Assembly: GCA_031554275.1 (NCBI GenBank)
Contig: JAVBKB010000104.1
Location: 1-11,779 of the forward strand
Source of the DNA: JAVBKB01 sp031554275
Lineage (GTDB): Bacteria; Bacillota; Bacilli; JARBTR01
DNA length: 11,779 bases
Reading direction: 5' to 3'
Positions 1 to 6,927 of this stretch are shown piece by piece; positions within the stretch are counted from its first letter, which is position 1; each line of letters begins with the position of its first letter. The position numbers and the translations under genes were made by a program. Under the pieces are notes generated by a model. That model had not been told where the DNA came from. It worked only from the letters and a program-made list of their open reading frames with translations, and did no database searches.

Positions 1-51
1 AAGATAATCAAAATTGATATATTCGTAAACATCAAATGCACATTCATCCAT
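1..51 (-). CDS. Start of an unknown gene, truncated by the left window edge
   Basis: An ATG at 49-51 (minus strand) opens a frame that stays open to the window edge, giving 17 residues that begin MDECAFDVYEYINFDYL. A strong Shine-Dalgarno sequence, GGGGAGG, lies about 5 bases upstream (around 58-65), which is the main reason to believe in the start. It sits 24 bases after the yhaP stop on the same strand, so it is probably the third gene of that transcription unit. Too little protein is visible to assign a family or function. Confidence 0.5.
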   Translation of the reverse strand, partial: MDECAFDVYEYINFDYL

Positions 52-75
52 TATTACGCCTCCCCAAATGCATTC

Positions 76-1341
76 CTATTCTTTTTTCGATAATTGCAAG
101 GCTTTCAAAATCCCCTTTATTGGACTTGATTTTCCGTACATCAAGACACCACCTTTATAGACGCGAGCCCCAAATGTCGCCATAAGTATAATAGAAGCAA
201 TTAGGATGACTATCCCTATTAATGGCTGCCATATTGGAATATCCAACATTCCAACTCTGAGGAACATGATCATTGGTGTGAAGAACGGGAAGAATGAAGA
301 AATTGTGATAAAATTAGCGCCTGGTGAACCGAGACCGAAAATCGCAATATAGAAACCGATCAATGCCAACATCGTCATTGGTAATACTGTGTTTTGTACA
401 TCTTCCACCCGTGATACTAATGATCCTAGCAACGCAGCTAATGTTGCAAAGAGAAAATACCCGAGTAAGAGGAAGATGATTCCGAAAACTATTGTTTTCA
501 CTGATACTTTATCAAATGAGAAGAAGCCGGAAATTGATTCTGACCCACTACCGCCTTTGAACGAAAACACACCAGCAGTGATGATGATTGCCATTTGTGT
601 AAAGCTTAATAGCGCAACGCCAACGATCTTTCCAAACATTTGTTGTGTTGGTGGGACACTTGAGATCAGTATTTCCATGACACGGGATGACTTTTCTGTT
701 GCTACTTCAGTAGCGATCATACTTGCATAAATCATTACACTCATTCCAATAAACATCAGCATGACATACACAAGACCACGTGTCTGATTTAATTCATCTT
801 CTGTTTTTGCTGCGCTATCAAGTTTAATTGCTCCAGACTTTTCATCAATTGCAATCGCGACTTTTTCAAATTTAACTGGAGAAAATAGCTGTGTCAATTG
901 ATCCTGTGAGACTTCCATGTGTTGTGCTGATTCAAATACCTTTACTTGCTGAAGTGTATTTTGTAACTTGTCAATGACACCTTGATCACTAATTGATAGC
1001 GTTTTGTAGACACCGCTTGGTAAATCATTTTCAACGTCAATTATTAAATAGCTTTCAATGTCTTTATCTTTGATTGACTTTTCAGCTGCCTCTTCATTAT
1101 CAAAACTTTTGAGTGTGATATCACTGTTATTTGTTTCTGAATTTTGTTCAAGTTGCTTGTAAATTTGCTCTGGTGCAATGACACCAATATTTTGATGATC
1201 ATCATCAAAAAGGCTTATGATACTAGAAATGTTACCAAGTGCCACTATGAGTAATATCATGATAGTAGTCATGATAATGAATGATTTGGCTTTGACCTTT
1301 GATAAATACGTGTGCTTCACAACTGTCCAAAACTTATTCAT
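76..1341 (-). CDS. yhaP: ABC-2 type exporter permease, NatB/YhaP family
   Basis: Membrane subunit of an ABC exporter, paired with the ATPase encoded just upstream. The 421-residue protein has the NatB-type layout: a short cytoplasmic N-terminus, one membrane segment near residues 20-45, a long polar extracytoplasmic loop of about 140 residues, then a block of about five or six hydrophobic segments to the C-terminus, ending in a basic cytoplasmic tail. Length matches B. subtilis YhaP (about 420) better than NatB (about 390). I prefer the ATG at 1341 because GGTGAG lies 4-5 bases before it. A GTG three codons upstream (1350) is possible but has a poorer site. The start overlaps the yhaQ stop by 8 bases, indicating translational coupling. 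Relatives are linked to sodium or drug efflux, but the substrate here cannot be read from sequence. Confidence 0.9.
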   Translation of the reverse strand: MNKFWTVVKHTYLSKVKAKSFIIMTTIMILLIVALGNISSIISLFDDDHQNIGVIAPEQIYKQLEQNSETNNSDITLKSFDNEEAAEKSIKDKDIESYLIIDVENDLPSGVYKTLSISDQGVIDKLQNTLQQVKVFESAQHMEVSQDQLTQLFSPVKFEKVAIAIDEKSGAIKLDSAAKTEDELNQTRGLVYVMLMFIGMSVMIYASMIATEVATEKSSRVMEILISSVPPTQQMFGKIVGVALLSFTQMAIIITAGVFSFKGGSGSESISGFFSFDKVSVKTIVFGIIFLLLGYFLFATLAALLGSLVSRVEDVQNTVLPMTMLALIGFYIAIFGLGSPGANFITISSFFPFFTPMIMFLRVGMLDIPIWQPLIGIVILIASIILMATFGARVYKGGVLMYGKSSPIKGILKALQLSKKE

Positions 1342-2233
1342 ATTTCTCACCTACCGTTTCCACAAAGATTTCATGAAGTGATGGCTCTTCTAAAGCAAAT
1401 TTCCGTACAAATCCCATTTTCATGACGTCTTTCTGAATTATCGCTGCATCAGATTCATTGGCAATTTGTAAGATAACTCCCTCTGCATTTTTGTGAAACT
1501 TTAGAACTTGAGGATGATTTTCTAATTGGGATAAATCAAAGTCTGCATGGATAAGAATATTCTTTTTGCCAAAAGAACGCTTTATTTCTGCTAGTTTACC
1601 CTTTACAACAGTTTGACCTTTTAATAGAATACATAAATATTCACATAGTTCTTCAACATGTGACATTTGATGACTAGAAAAAACAATTGTCATACCAGCT
1701 TGCTTCAATTGTTCAATAGCCGCAATCAATAAGTCTGCATTCACGGGATCAAGTCCGCTAAATGGTTCGTCTAGTATTACTAATTTCGGTTTGTGGATCA
1801 CTGCAGCAATGAATTGAATTTTCTGCTGATTACCTTTAGAAAGTTCTTCCACCTTCTGATCAAAATATTCTGGAACTTTGAAAAACGCTAACCATTTCTT
1901 TAGCTCTGCAATCGTTTCCTTTTTCTCCATTCCTCTTAGTGCAGCAAGATAAACCATTTGCTCACTTACTTTCAGCTTTGGATACAAACCTCTTTCTTCA
2001 GGCAAGTAGCCAATGATACTACTTTTTGAATAATCGATTTTCTGATCATCCCAAGTTATTTGGCCATCCGTAGGTTCTAATAATCCAAGTATCATCCGAA
2101 AAGAAGTTGTTTTGCCTGCCCCATTCGCCCCTAGAAAACCAAAAACTTCGCCTTGGGGAATTCTTAACGATAAATTATCAACTGCTGTGAATTTACCGAA
2201 TCGTTTGGTAATATTCTTTAATTCTAATGCCAT
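1334..2233 (-). CDS. yhaQ: ABC exporter ATP-binding protein, NatA/YhaQ family
   Basis: Cytoplasmic ATPase that powers the YhaP-type permease encoded directly downstream. Visible motifs in the 299-residue protein: Walker A GANGAGKTT at residues 35-43, the YLPEERGLYP segment near 77-85 typical of this NatA-like subfamily, signature LSKGNQQ at 131-137, Walker B LVILDEP at 151-157, and the switch histidine at 188 (SSHQM). The C-terminal 80 residues form the accessory region of this family and end in the shared EEPSLHEIFVE motif. An AGGAGGGG ribosome binding site about 6 bases before the ATG fixes the start. It is the first gene of the exporter unit, with a candidate promoter at 2335-2362. Family identity is secure; the transported substrate is unknown. 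Confidence 0.93.
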   Translation of the reverse strand: MALELKNITKRFGKFTAVDNLSLRIPQGEVFGFLGANGAGKTTSFRMILGLLEPTDGQITWDDQKIDYSKSSIIGYLPEERGLYPKLKVSEQMVYLAALRGMEKKETIAELKKWLAFFKVPEYFDQKVEELSKGNQQKIQFIAAVIHKPKLVILDEPFSGLDPVNADLLIAAIEQLKQAGMTIVFSSHQMSHVEELCEYLCILLKGQTVVKGKLAEIKRSFGKKNILIHADFDLSQLENHPQVLKFHKNAEGVILQIANESDAAIIQKDVMKMGFVRKFALEEPSLHEIFVETVGEKYE

Positions 2234-2334
2234 GTCTTACCCCTCCTGAAAACAGATTATTTTTATTGCAAAATACTAAGTGAATTTTTATTGGTGGCGA
2301 CTTAACTATTACGTATTCATTTGACTACACTTAC

Positions 2335-2362
2335 ACTATAAAGAAATAGCTGAATCATGTAA
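2335..2362 (-). promoter_or_regulatory. Candidate sigma-A promoter for yhaQ-yhaP
   Basis: On the minus strand TTACAT (2357-2362) is followed after 16 bases by TATAGT (2335-2340), about 100 bases before the yhaQ start. The -10 box matches five of six consensus bases, but the -35 box is weak. It is the best candidate seen upstream of the gene, and it is not proven. Confidence 0.35.
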
Positions 2363-2651
2363 GCGTCAGTGTGAAAAGATGCTTCGAACCAACAAAAACT
2401 TTTCTTCAAATCACCTCTTACAAACGCTTATAAATATCAGAATTCTTGCCGATCTTTCTGAACAACTTCAACTTGCTATCATTTCAAAAGTATAGATTAC
2501 CATTGATAGTTTGTCCAATGGATAATAAATAGGGAAATAATGTACTGCGTTCAATATGATGATAAAAAATGATGGGTCTTCAGTCATGTGAAGGGCGATG
2601 CTAGGTTACGGACATCCTGATTTTCAACATCGTCCTTTTCCACAATCAATC

Positions 2652-2696
2652 AAAAAAGCAAAGCCAGCTATACAATAATAGTATAGTTCGCTTTGC
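2652..2696 (-). terminator. Intrinsic terminator of the znuC-znuB-zur operon
   Basis: Arms 2658-2673 and 2681-2696 are complementary at 14 of 16 positions with a 7-base loop. On the minus strand the stem runs directly into six T residues (2652-2657). It lies about 180 bases after the zur stop and is the first good terminator in that direction, so it most likely ends the zinc operon. There is no T run on the other side, so it is oriented for minus-strand transcription. Confidence 0.8.
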
Positions 2697-2878
2697 GATA
2701 ACTGTCAAGCTGACTTTGCATTTTGTTGATAATTAAGTAAACCCAATTTTGGAATGACATTAAAAATGACGATAATTTCAAAACACTATCCCATAAAAAT
2801 AGAGTAACTGCTTGGGGATTTTTTCGTGATAAGAAAAATCGACCATGAATTTATTTTCTGTTTGTTCAGTAAATCGGA

Positions 2879-3298
2879 TTATTTTTCGCAATTTGGACAG
2901 GTTCCATAGACTTCAAATTTATGTGAAGAAATTTGGTATCCAATTAGGTTTTCAGCTACACCATCCATTGGGCAGAACTCAATATTTTTGGTCATACCAC
3001 ATTGATTGCAAATGAAATGGTGATGATGTGATGAACAGCAGGAAAATCGAAAGTGCTTTTCACCCGAAAGTTCCGTTTGCTCAATAATCCCTAAATCCAC
3101 GAATATTGCTAAGTTTCGGTAAATAGTATCGTAGCTTAAACGAAAAAAGTTTGCGTGAACAAATTCGAGTACTTCCTTTGCTGATAAGTAACGATCATGC
3201 TTCGAAAAGATTTGTAATAATGCTTCTCTTTTGTCAGTGTACTTATAACCATTTTCTTTTAGCACTAAAATCGCCTCAGTTACATTCAAACTGCTCAC
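2879..3298 (-). CDS. zur: Zinc uptake repressor Zur, Fur family
   Basis: Zinc-sensing transcriptional repressor of the Fur family, 139 residues, the usual length. The N-terminal winged helix (residues about 5-80) contains the recognition-helix signature LSYDTIYRNL at 54-63. The C-terminal dimerisation and metal domain carries a histidine-rich stretch (CCSSHHHHF, 87-95) and two structural-zinc CxxC pairs, C97/C100 and C134/C137. It is the last gene of an operon with the zinc permease and ATPase, and a Zur box lies over that operon's promoter. This context argues for Zur rather than Fur or PerR and implies autoregulation. The start is a GTG overlapping the znuB stop (GTGA), with a purine-rich AAAGGGG stretch before it. 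Loss of binding to the box under zinc starvation is inferred from the family. Confidence 0.92.
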   Translation of the reverse strand: MSSLNVTEAILVLKENGYKYTDKREALLQIFSKHDRYLSAKEVLEFVHANFFRLSYDTIYRNLAIFVDLGIIEQTELSGEKHFRFSCCSSHHHHFICNQCGMTKNIEFCPMDGVAENLIGYQISSHKFEVYGTCPNCEK

Positions 3299-4143
3299 CC
3301 CTTTTTCAATCGTGTATTGACTAACCTTGCAAAACTAATACAACCCAAAAGGATCATGATTGCAATCAAAACAATAGTTCCTCCAGGTGCAATATCCAAC
3401 GAGTAAGACAAAAGCAATCCTGCTACTACTGCTATCTCTGCAAATATAATTGACCAAACCATTAGTTGTTTAAAGCTCTTTGAAATCCGCATAGCAGCAG
3501 CAACCGGTAAAGTCATTAATGAGGATACAAGCAGAATGCCAACAATTCTCATTGAAGCAGCGATAACCAATGCCACCATTACAATGAAAAGAAAGTGAAT
3601 CGTTTTCACCTTCAGCCCAGTAGTTTTTGCATACTCCTCGTCAAATGATAATGTAAACAAAGCTTTATAGAACAAAACTACTGTAAACAATACAACAACT
3701 GCAATTGCAACAACAATCATGAGATCTGTCCGGCTTACCGCTGTCACACTACCAAATAGGTAATTAAATAAATCAGTGGTAAACCCTTTTGCTAATGAAA
3801 TAAATATCACACCTAAACCAATGCCTGCCGACAAAATAATTGGAATAGCTAGCTCTTGATAATTCTTATAGACGGTTCGTAGTTTTTCGATAAATAGTGC
3901 GCCAATTATTGAAAAACTCATACCAATATAGAGCGGGTTTAATCCTGCTAAGGCAACAACTTTCTTTGATAGCAGCAAACTTAAGGCAATTCCTGCTAAA
4001 GTGACATGACTAAGAGCATCAGCAATCATCGAAAGTCTTCTTACAACAACGAAGACACCCAACACAGGCGCTATTATTCCAATAATAATCCCTACTAGAA
4101 AGGCGTTTTGAAGAAACTCATAATGAAAAATATCTGATATCAC
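3295..4143 (-). CDS. znuB: Zinc ABC transporter permease ZnuB (AdcB)
   Basis: Integral membrane subunit of a high-affinity zinc importer of the ABC-3 (metal) family. The 282-residue protein is hydrophobic throughout, with about eight or nine predicted membrane segments. It has the family-typical VVVRRLSMIADALSHVTLAG stretch near residues 32-51, and AASMRIVGILLVSSLMTLPVAAA near 195-217, where the conserved glycine and alanine residues face the ATPase. The GTG start overlaps the znuC stop (GTGA) and has an AGGAGG site 7 bases upstream; its own stop overlaps the zur start in the same way. Fur-linked ABC-3 permeases can carry zinc, manganese or iron. The Zur-type repressor and Zur box make zinc by far the likeliest. 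No substrate-binding lipoprotein is encoded nearby. Confidence 0.92.
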   Translation of the reverse strand: MISDIFHYEFLQNAFLVGIIIGIIAPVLGVFVVVRRLSMIADALSHVTLAGIALSLLLSKKVVALAGLNPLYIGMSFSIIGALFIEKLRTVYKNYQELAIPIILSAGIGLGVIFISLAKGFTTDLFNYLFGSVTAVSRTDLMIVVAIAVVVLFTVVLFYKALFTLSFDEEYAKTTGLKVKTIHFLFIVMVALVIAASMRIVGILLVSSLMTLPVAAAMRISKSFKQLMVWSIIFAEIAVVAGLLLSYSLDIAPGGTIVLIAIMILLGCISFARLVNTRLKKG

Positions 4144-4892
4144 AGCTTCGCCTCCTCATGAATACACCCATATTGCTCATGGAATTCTTTACTGCGCAGT
4201 TTTGAGAATTCCTGATTGCATCCATCAAAAATCACCGTTTTCTGCAAAGAAATAATTCGGCTAGCATACTTTGTGATTTCTTCAGTATCATGTGTAGACA
4301 TCAAAATCGTAATCTGTTCGCTAACATTTAGGTCCTTGATTAACTGATAGAACTCATGCAGATGTTGGTCATCTATCCCAACAGTCGGTTCATCGAAAAT
4401 AAGTAGTGCAGGTTGATTAACAAGCGCTCTTGCAATAAAAACACGTTGCTGCTGCCCTCCTGATAACTCACCAATGTTTCGATAAACATATTCTTTCATA
4501 TCAACGAGTTCTAATGCTTGCTTGCATTTCTCTTTGTCCGCTTTAGTCCAAAGCCCAAAATAATGCTTATTACTCACCAATCCACTTACCACAACTTCTT
4601 CAACTGTTGCTGGGAATCCAGTATTGAAAGCGTTTGCCTTTTGTGAAACAAAGCCAACCTTCTCCCAATTTCGAAATTGTGGTAATGATGTTTCAAAAAG
4701 CTTTATCTCGCCTTGTTGAAGCTTAATAATTTGTAAGATTAATTTCAATAAGGTGGATTTACCTGTACCATTTGCGCCAACAATGCCAACAAATTCCCCC
4801 TTCTGAACGGAGAATTGTACATTATCCAATACAAGATCACTTTCATACCGATAGGATAGTTTTTCAATTTGCAAAATGTTTTTAGTCATCAT
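4140..4892 (-). CDS. znuC: Zinc ABC transporter ATP-binding protein ZnuC (AdcC)
   Basis: Cytoplasmic ATPase of the zinc importer, 250 residues. Walker A GANGTGKST is at residues 39-47. The Q-loop region GFVSQKAN, the signature LSGGQQQRV, Walker B ALLIFDEP and the switch histidine in MSTHD follow in the usual order and spacing. First gene of the znuC-znuB-zur operon, with a strong promoter and a Zur box immediately upstream. Two adjacent ATG codons could start translation. AAGGA at 4897-4901 lies 4 bases from the first (4892) and 7 bases from the second (4889), so the true start may be one codon later. Assignment to zinc rests on the linked permease, Zur and Zur box. Confidence 0.93.
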   Translation of the reverse strand: MMTKNILQIEKLSYRYESDLVLDNVQFSVQKGEFVGIVGANGTGKSTLLKLILQIIKLQQGEIKLFETSLPQFRNWEKVGFVSQKANAFNTGFPATVEEVVVSGLVSNKHYFGLWTKADKEKCKQALELVDMKEYVYRNIGELSGGQQQRVFIARALVNQPALLIFDEPTVGIDDQHLHEFYQLIKDLNVSEQITILMSTHDTEEITKYASRIISLQKTVIFDGCNQEFSKLRSKEFHEQYGCIHEEAKL

Positions 4893-4909
4893 TTCTTCCT
4901 TCTCGTTCT

Positions 4910-4930
4910 AAATCATAATCATTCCGATTT
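4910..4930. promoter_or_regulatory. Zur box (zinc-responsive operator)
   Basis: The 21-base site reads AAATCATAAT-C-ATTCCGATTT, an inverted repeat with two mismatches between arms. It closely matches the Bacillus Zur consensus AAATCGTAATNATTACGATTT. It lies just downstream of the znuC -10 box, covering the expected start of transcription, where bound repressor would block RNA polymerase. The divergent gene yqfT starts 62 bases away on the other side; whether Zur affects it is unknown. Confidence 0.85.
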
Positions 4931-4939
4931 GCGTATTTC

Positions 4940-4968
4940 ATTATAAAGCAAATCATCTGTATTGTAAA
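4940..4968 (-). promoter_or_regulatory. Sigma-A promoter of znuC-znuB-zur
   Basis: On the minus strand TTTACA (4963-4968, five of six consensus bases) is followed after exactly 17 bases by a perfect TATAAT (4940-4945). Transcription should begin near 4933, inside or next to the Zur box, leaving a leader of about 40 bases before znuC. Confidence 0.8.
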
Positions 4969-4991
4969 TCGACAACTATGGGGTGAGAGCA

Positions 4992-5255
4992 ATGAATTTT
5001 TACCAAACACTTGTTAATCAAAAAATCCGTCATCTGACACCGGCCGATTTAAAAGATCTTGGCGCTACGTATGGAATTCATTTAAGCGACCAAGAAGCAA
5101 CTCAAGTTGTTCATAAATTAAAAACAACGCCTATCGACATTTTCAATGAGTCAGATAGACGTCGTTTAATAAATGAGTTAGCAACTGTAACTTCTCCAAG
5201 GGTTATCGCACAATGCGAAGCATTGTTCTTTCAATTTACGGGAATGAAATTGTAA
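4992..5255 (+). CDS. yqfT: YqfT-like protein, DUF2624 family
   Basis: Small soluble protein of 87 residues, predicted largely alpha-helical and without membrane segments or cysteine motifs. It resembles the DUF2624 family (B. subtilis YqfT), found in Bacillales next to nfo and the zur region; its function is not known. The ATG at 4992 is chosen because a GGGGTGAG ribosome binding site (4980-4987) lies just upstream. A GTG three codons earlier (4983) falls inside that site. It is transcribed divergently from znuC. No clear plus-strand promoter could be picked in the 100-base shared region. The hairpin at 5311-5335 may end its transcript. Confidence 0.8.
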   Translation: MNFYQTLVNQKIRHLTPADLKDLGATYGIHLSDQEATQVVHKLKTTPIDIFNESDRRRLINELATVTSPRVIAQCEALFFQFTGMKL

Positions 5256-5310
5256 ACAATTGTTCAGAAATTCTATCATTTTGCGGGCAACAAACATTAT
5301 AACCATTTGT

Positions 5311-5335
5311 AATAAAGAGGTAGCGCTTCTTTATT
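5311..5335. terminator. Candidate bidirectional terminator between yqfT and queT
   Basis: A hairpin with a 10-bp stem (AATAAAGAGG paired with CTTCTTTATT, one G-T pair) and a 5-base loop lies between the convergent genes and overlaps the queT stop codon. The stem ends are A/T-rich as in bidirectional terminators, but neither side has a long T run after the stem, so termination strength is doubtful. Confidence 0.5.
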
Positions 5336-5831
5336 ACTGCCACTTTGGGTCGTCTGCCTTCAAAAGTTGACTTGCGGCAGAATTCTTTTCAATCGAGTTG
5401 AAAATAAATGCCCCGATCATAACAACAGTAAATTCACCAATAGCTACATACACCATTGAAATGAAAAGCGGAAGATCAACAAAAATGTATAACTCAATTC
5501 CAACGACAATCCCATTAACGATTGCTGCAATGACGGGCACAAACCATTTATTTTTCACTAGGTAAATCAAAACGCAAACCACCCAGCTTGCTCCCCCACC
5601 AATAAACACATCAATAATCCCGATCTGTGACCATAGATTCGCTACCATACAACCGACTACAAGTCCAGGTATGTACCTCCGATTGTAAAAAGCAAAGAAA
5701 ATCAAAATTTCAGAAAACCTAAATTGAATATCCCCATAAGAAAGGGGTGCAATCCCTACTGTTAATACAACATACATGGCAGCAAGAATCCCATTCATTG
5801 CTAAATCTTTATTGGTTATTTTTCTAAACAT
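5334..5831 (-). CDS. queT: Queuosine precursor transporter QueT
   Basis: Membrane substrate-binding (S) component of an energy-coupling-factor transporter for a queuosine precursor, probably preQ0 or preQ1. The 165-residue protein has about five hydrophobic segments. It carries the family-typical N-terminal part: a short basic stretch, then MNGILAAMYVVLTVGIAPLSYG and the conserved QFRFSEIL motif near residues 36-43. Family length is about 165. The ATG at 5831 is preferred because GGAGG (5840-5844) is 8 bases upstream; a GTG one codon earlier is possible. The leader carries a preQ1-I riboswitch and terminator, which independently supports the substrate class. ECF energising subunits are not in the window, consistent with shared modules encoded elsewhere. 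Confidence 0.92.
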   Translation of the reverse strand: MFRKITNKDLAMNGILAAMYVVLTVGIAPLSYGDIQFRFSEILIFFAFYNRRYIPGLVVGCMVANLWSQIGIIDVFIGGGASWVVCVLIYLVKNKWFVPVIAAIVNGIVVGIELYIFVDLPLFISMVYVAIGEFTVVMIGAFIFNSIEKNSAASQLLKADDPKWQ

Positions 5832-5863
5832 CACGCGTTCCTCCAGTATTCGTCACCAAAATC

Positions 5864-5893
5864 AAAAAACCGCACTAAAAACTAGTGCGGTTT
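5864..5893 (-). terminator. Riboswitch-controlled terminator in the queT leader
   Basis: Perfect 11-bp stem (arms 5867-5877 and 5883-5893, CCGCACTA core) with a 5-base loop, running on the minus strand into an A/T end with six T residues (5864-5869). It lies between the preQ1 aptamer and the queT ribosome binding site, as expected for transcriptional attenuation. Confidence 0.88.
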
Positions 5894-5910
5894 CAATAAT
5901 GTCCACATAG

Positions 5911-5946
5911 CCTAGTTTTTTTTAGAGGGATGGTCTTCGAACCTCT
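5911..5946 (-). promoter_or_regulatory. PreQ1-I riboswitch aptamer upstream of queT
   Basis: Read on the minus strand, AGAGG (5946-5942) pairs with CCTCT (5928-5924) around a 13-base loop, TTCGAAGACCATC. An A-rich tail (eight A residues, 5923-5916) ending CTAGG (5915-5911) follows. This is the layout of the class I preQ1 aptamer: short P1, C/U-rich loop and an A-rich tail whose end folds back into the loop; here AGG can pair with loop ACC. Bound preQ1 should favour the downstream terminator and switch queT off. Confidence 0.88.
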
Positions 5947-5966
5947 TATTATTTTCAACATTTGAA

Positions 5967-5995
5967 AGTATACCGAATTTATGTTGAGCTGGCAA
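5967..5995 (-). promoter_or_regulatory. Sigma-A promoter of queT
   Basis: On the minus strand TTGCCA (5990-5995) is followed after 17 bases by TATACT (5967-5972). Transcription should begin near 5960, about 14 bases before the preQ1 aptamer, so the leader contains the whole riboswitch. The -35 box overlaps an inverted repeat after nfo (5987-6022). Confidence 0.75.
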
Positions 5996-6022
5996 GGAAA
6001 ATCATGTTCCTTGTGGTCAGCT
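5987..6022. terminator. Inverted repeat after nfo, weak terminator candidate
   Basis: AGCTG and AAGGAA on the left pair with TTCCTT and CAGCT on the right, separated by an unequal internal loop, with a 6-base loop around ATCATG. It begins 4 bases after the nfo stop on the minus strand. No T run follows on either strand, so it may not terminate efficiently; it also covers the queT -35 box. Confidence 0.35.
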
Positions 6023-6025
6023 TAT

Positions 6026-6907
6026 TTATACTGATTTATTCAATAATTTCTCATCAAAATTGCCGCTTCTCAACATTTCAATTTCTTCTTTGTAGGGCGC
6101 AATGGACTTATCGTCACCAAGGTATGGTGTTTCTAATATCTTGGGAATATCGATCAATTGCGGGTGATGAACAATATGGTGGAGTGTTTGAAAACCAATA
6201 TGACCGTAACCAATATTTTCATGACGATCCTTTGCTGCTCCCTGTTCATTTTTACTATCATTCACATGAATAACTTTGATTCGATCAACGCCGATGATTT
6301 TGTCGAAAATATCCAACACGCCATCAAAATCTTCCTTCACATTGTAGCCAGCATCATGTGTATGACAGGTATCGAAGCAGACAGTCAACTTCTCATTCAG
6401 TGTAACCCCATCAATTATCCGAGCAATTTCTTCAAAGGTCTTACCGCATTCCGATCCCTTACCAGACATCGTTTCTAAAGCGATTTGCACCACTTGATCT
6501 TTCCGAAGTACTTCATTTAAGCCCTCAATGATTTTGGCAATTCCAACCTCTGTTCCTTCGCCAACATGCGCGCCAGGGTGAAGAACGATCTGCTTTGCGC
6601 CAAGCGCTTCTGTTCTTTCAATTTCTTTTTGTAAAAACTCTATGCCTAATTTAAAAGTTTCAGGCTTGACTGCATTGCCAATATTAATAATATATGGTGC
6701 ATGCACGATAAACTCAAGGATATTGTTTTCCTTCATCAAAGCAGTTCCAGCTTCAATATTTAGGTCAGCAATATCTTTTCGACGCGTATTTTGAGGTGCC
6801 CCAGTGTAGATCATAAAAGTATTGGCCTTGTATGAAAGCGCCTCTTTTACAGAGCCCAGAAACATGTCTTTACCACTCATGCCAACATGTGAGCCTAATT
6901 TAATCAT
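6026..6907 (-). CDS. nfo: Endonuclease IV (apurinic/apyrimidinic endonuclease)
   Basis: Zinc-dependent AP endonuclease of base excision repair, cleaving DNA 5' to abasic sites; in spore formers it helps repair damage at germination. The 293-residue TIM-barrel protein keeps all nine expected metal ligands of the family: H69, H110, E145, D179, H182, H214, D227, H229 and E259. They lie in the recognisable segments FIVHAPY, VLHPGAH, ALETMSG, CFDTCHTHDAGY, VIHVNDSKN, DRHENIG and ILETPY. The ATG at 6907 has GGAG 7 bases upstream. It follows cshB by 20 bases on the same strand and is probably cotranscribed with it. Confidence 0.97.
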   Translation of the reverse strand: MIKLGSHVGMSGKDMFLGSVKEALSYKANTFMIYTGAPQNTRRKDIADLNIEAGTALMKENNILEFIVHAPYIINIGNAVKPETFKLGIEFLQKEIERTEALGAKQIVLHPGAHVGEGTEVGIAKIIEGLNEVLRKDQVVQIALETMSGKGSECGKTFEEIARIIDGVTLNEKLTVCFDTCHTHDAGYNVKEDFDGVLDIFDKIIGVDRIKVIHVNDSKNEQGAAKDRHENIGYGHIGFQTLHHIVHHPQLIDIPKILETPYLGDDKSIAPYKEEIEMLRSGNFDEKLLNKSV

Positions 6908-6927
6908 AGCAACTCTCCTATTTGTAT

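Larger units (their letters stand above)
2234..2878. other. 645-base intergenic region without a convincing gene
   Basis: Apart from the candidate yhaQ promoter (2335-2362) and the zur-side terminator (2652-2696), no gene is supported. A 39-codon minus-strand frame beginning MTEDPSFFIIIL lies within about 2475-2590, but it has no ribosome binding site and no recognised family. Two inverted repeats are present: CCATTG/CAATGG around 2500-2521, and GGGCGATG/CATCGTCC at 2593-2600 and 2628-2635 followed by TTTT. The stretch could hold a decayed gene or a small RNA; neither can be shown from sequence. Confidence 0.5.

Noticed and set aside
2780..2830. Possible plus-strand terminator with ATCCC/GGGGAT and six T
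   Set aside because: The stem is only about five pairs with a long loop, and no plus-strand gene lies upstream.
6158..6478. Plus-strand frames opposite nfo, including one at 5962-6273
   Set aside because: They are antisense to a fully conserved endonuclease IV gene and show no ribosome binding sites or family features.
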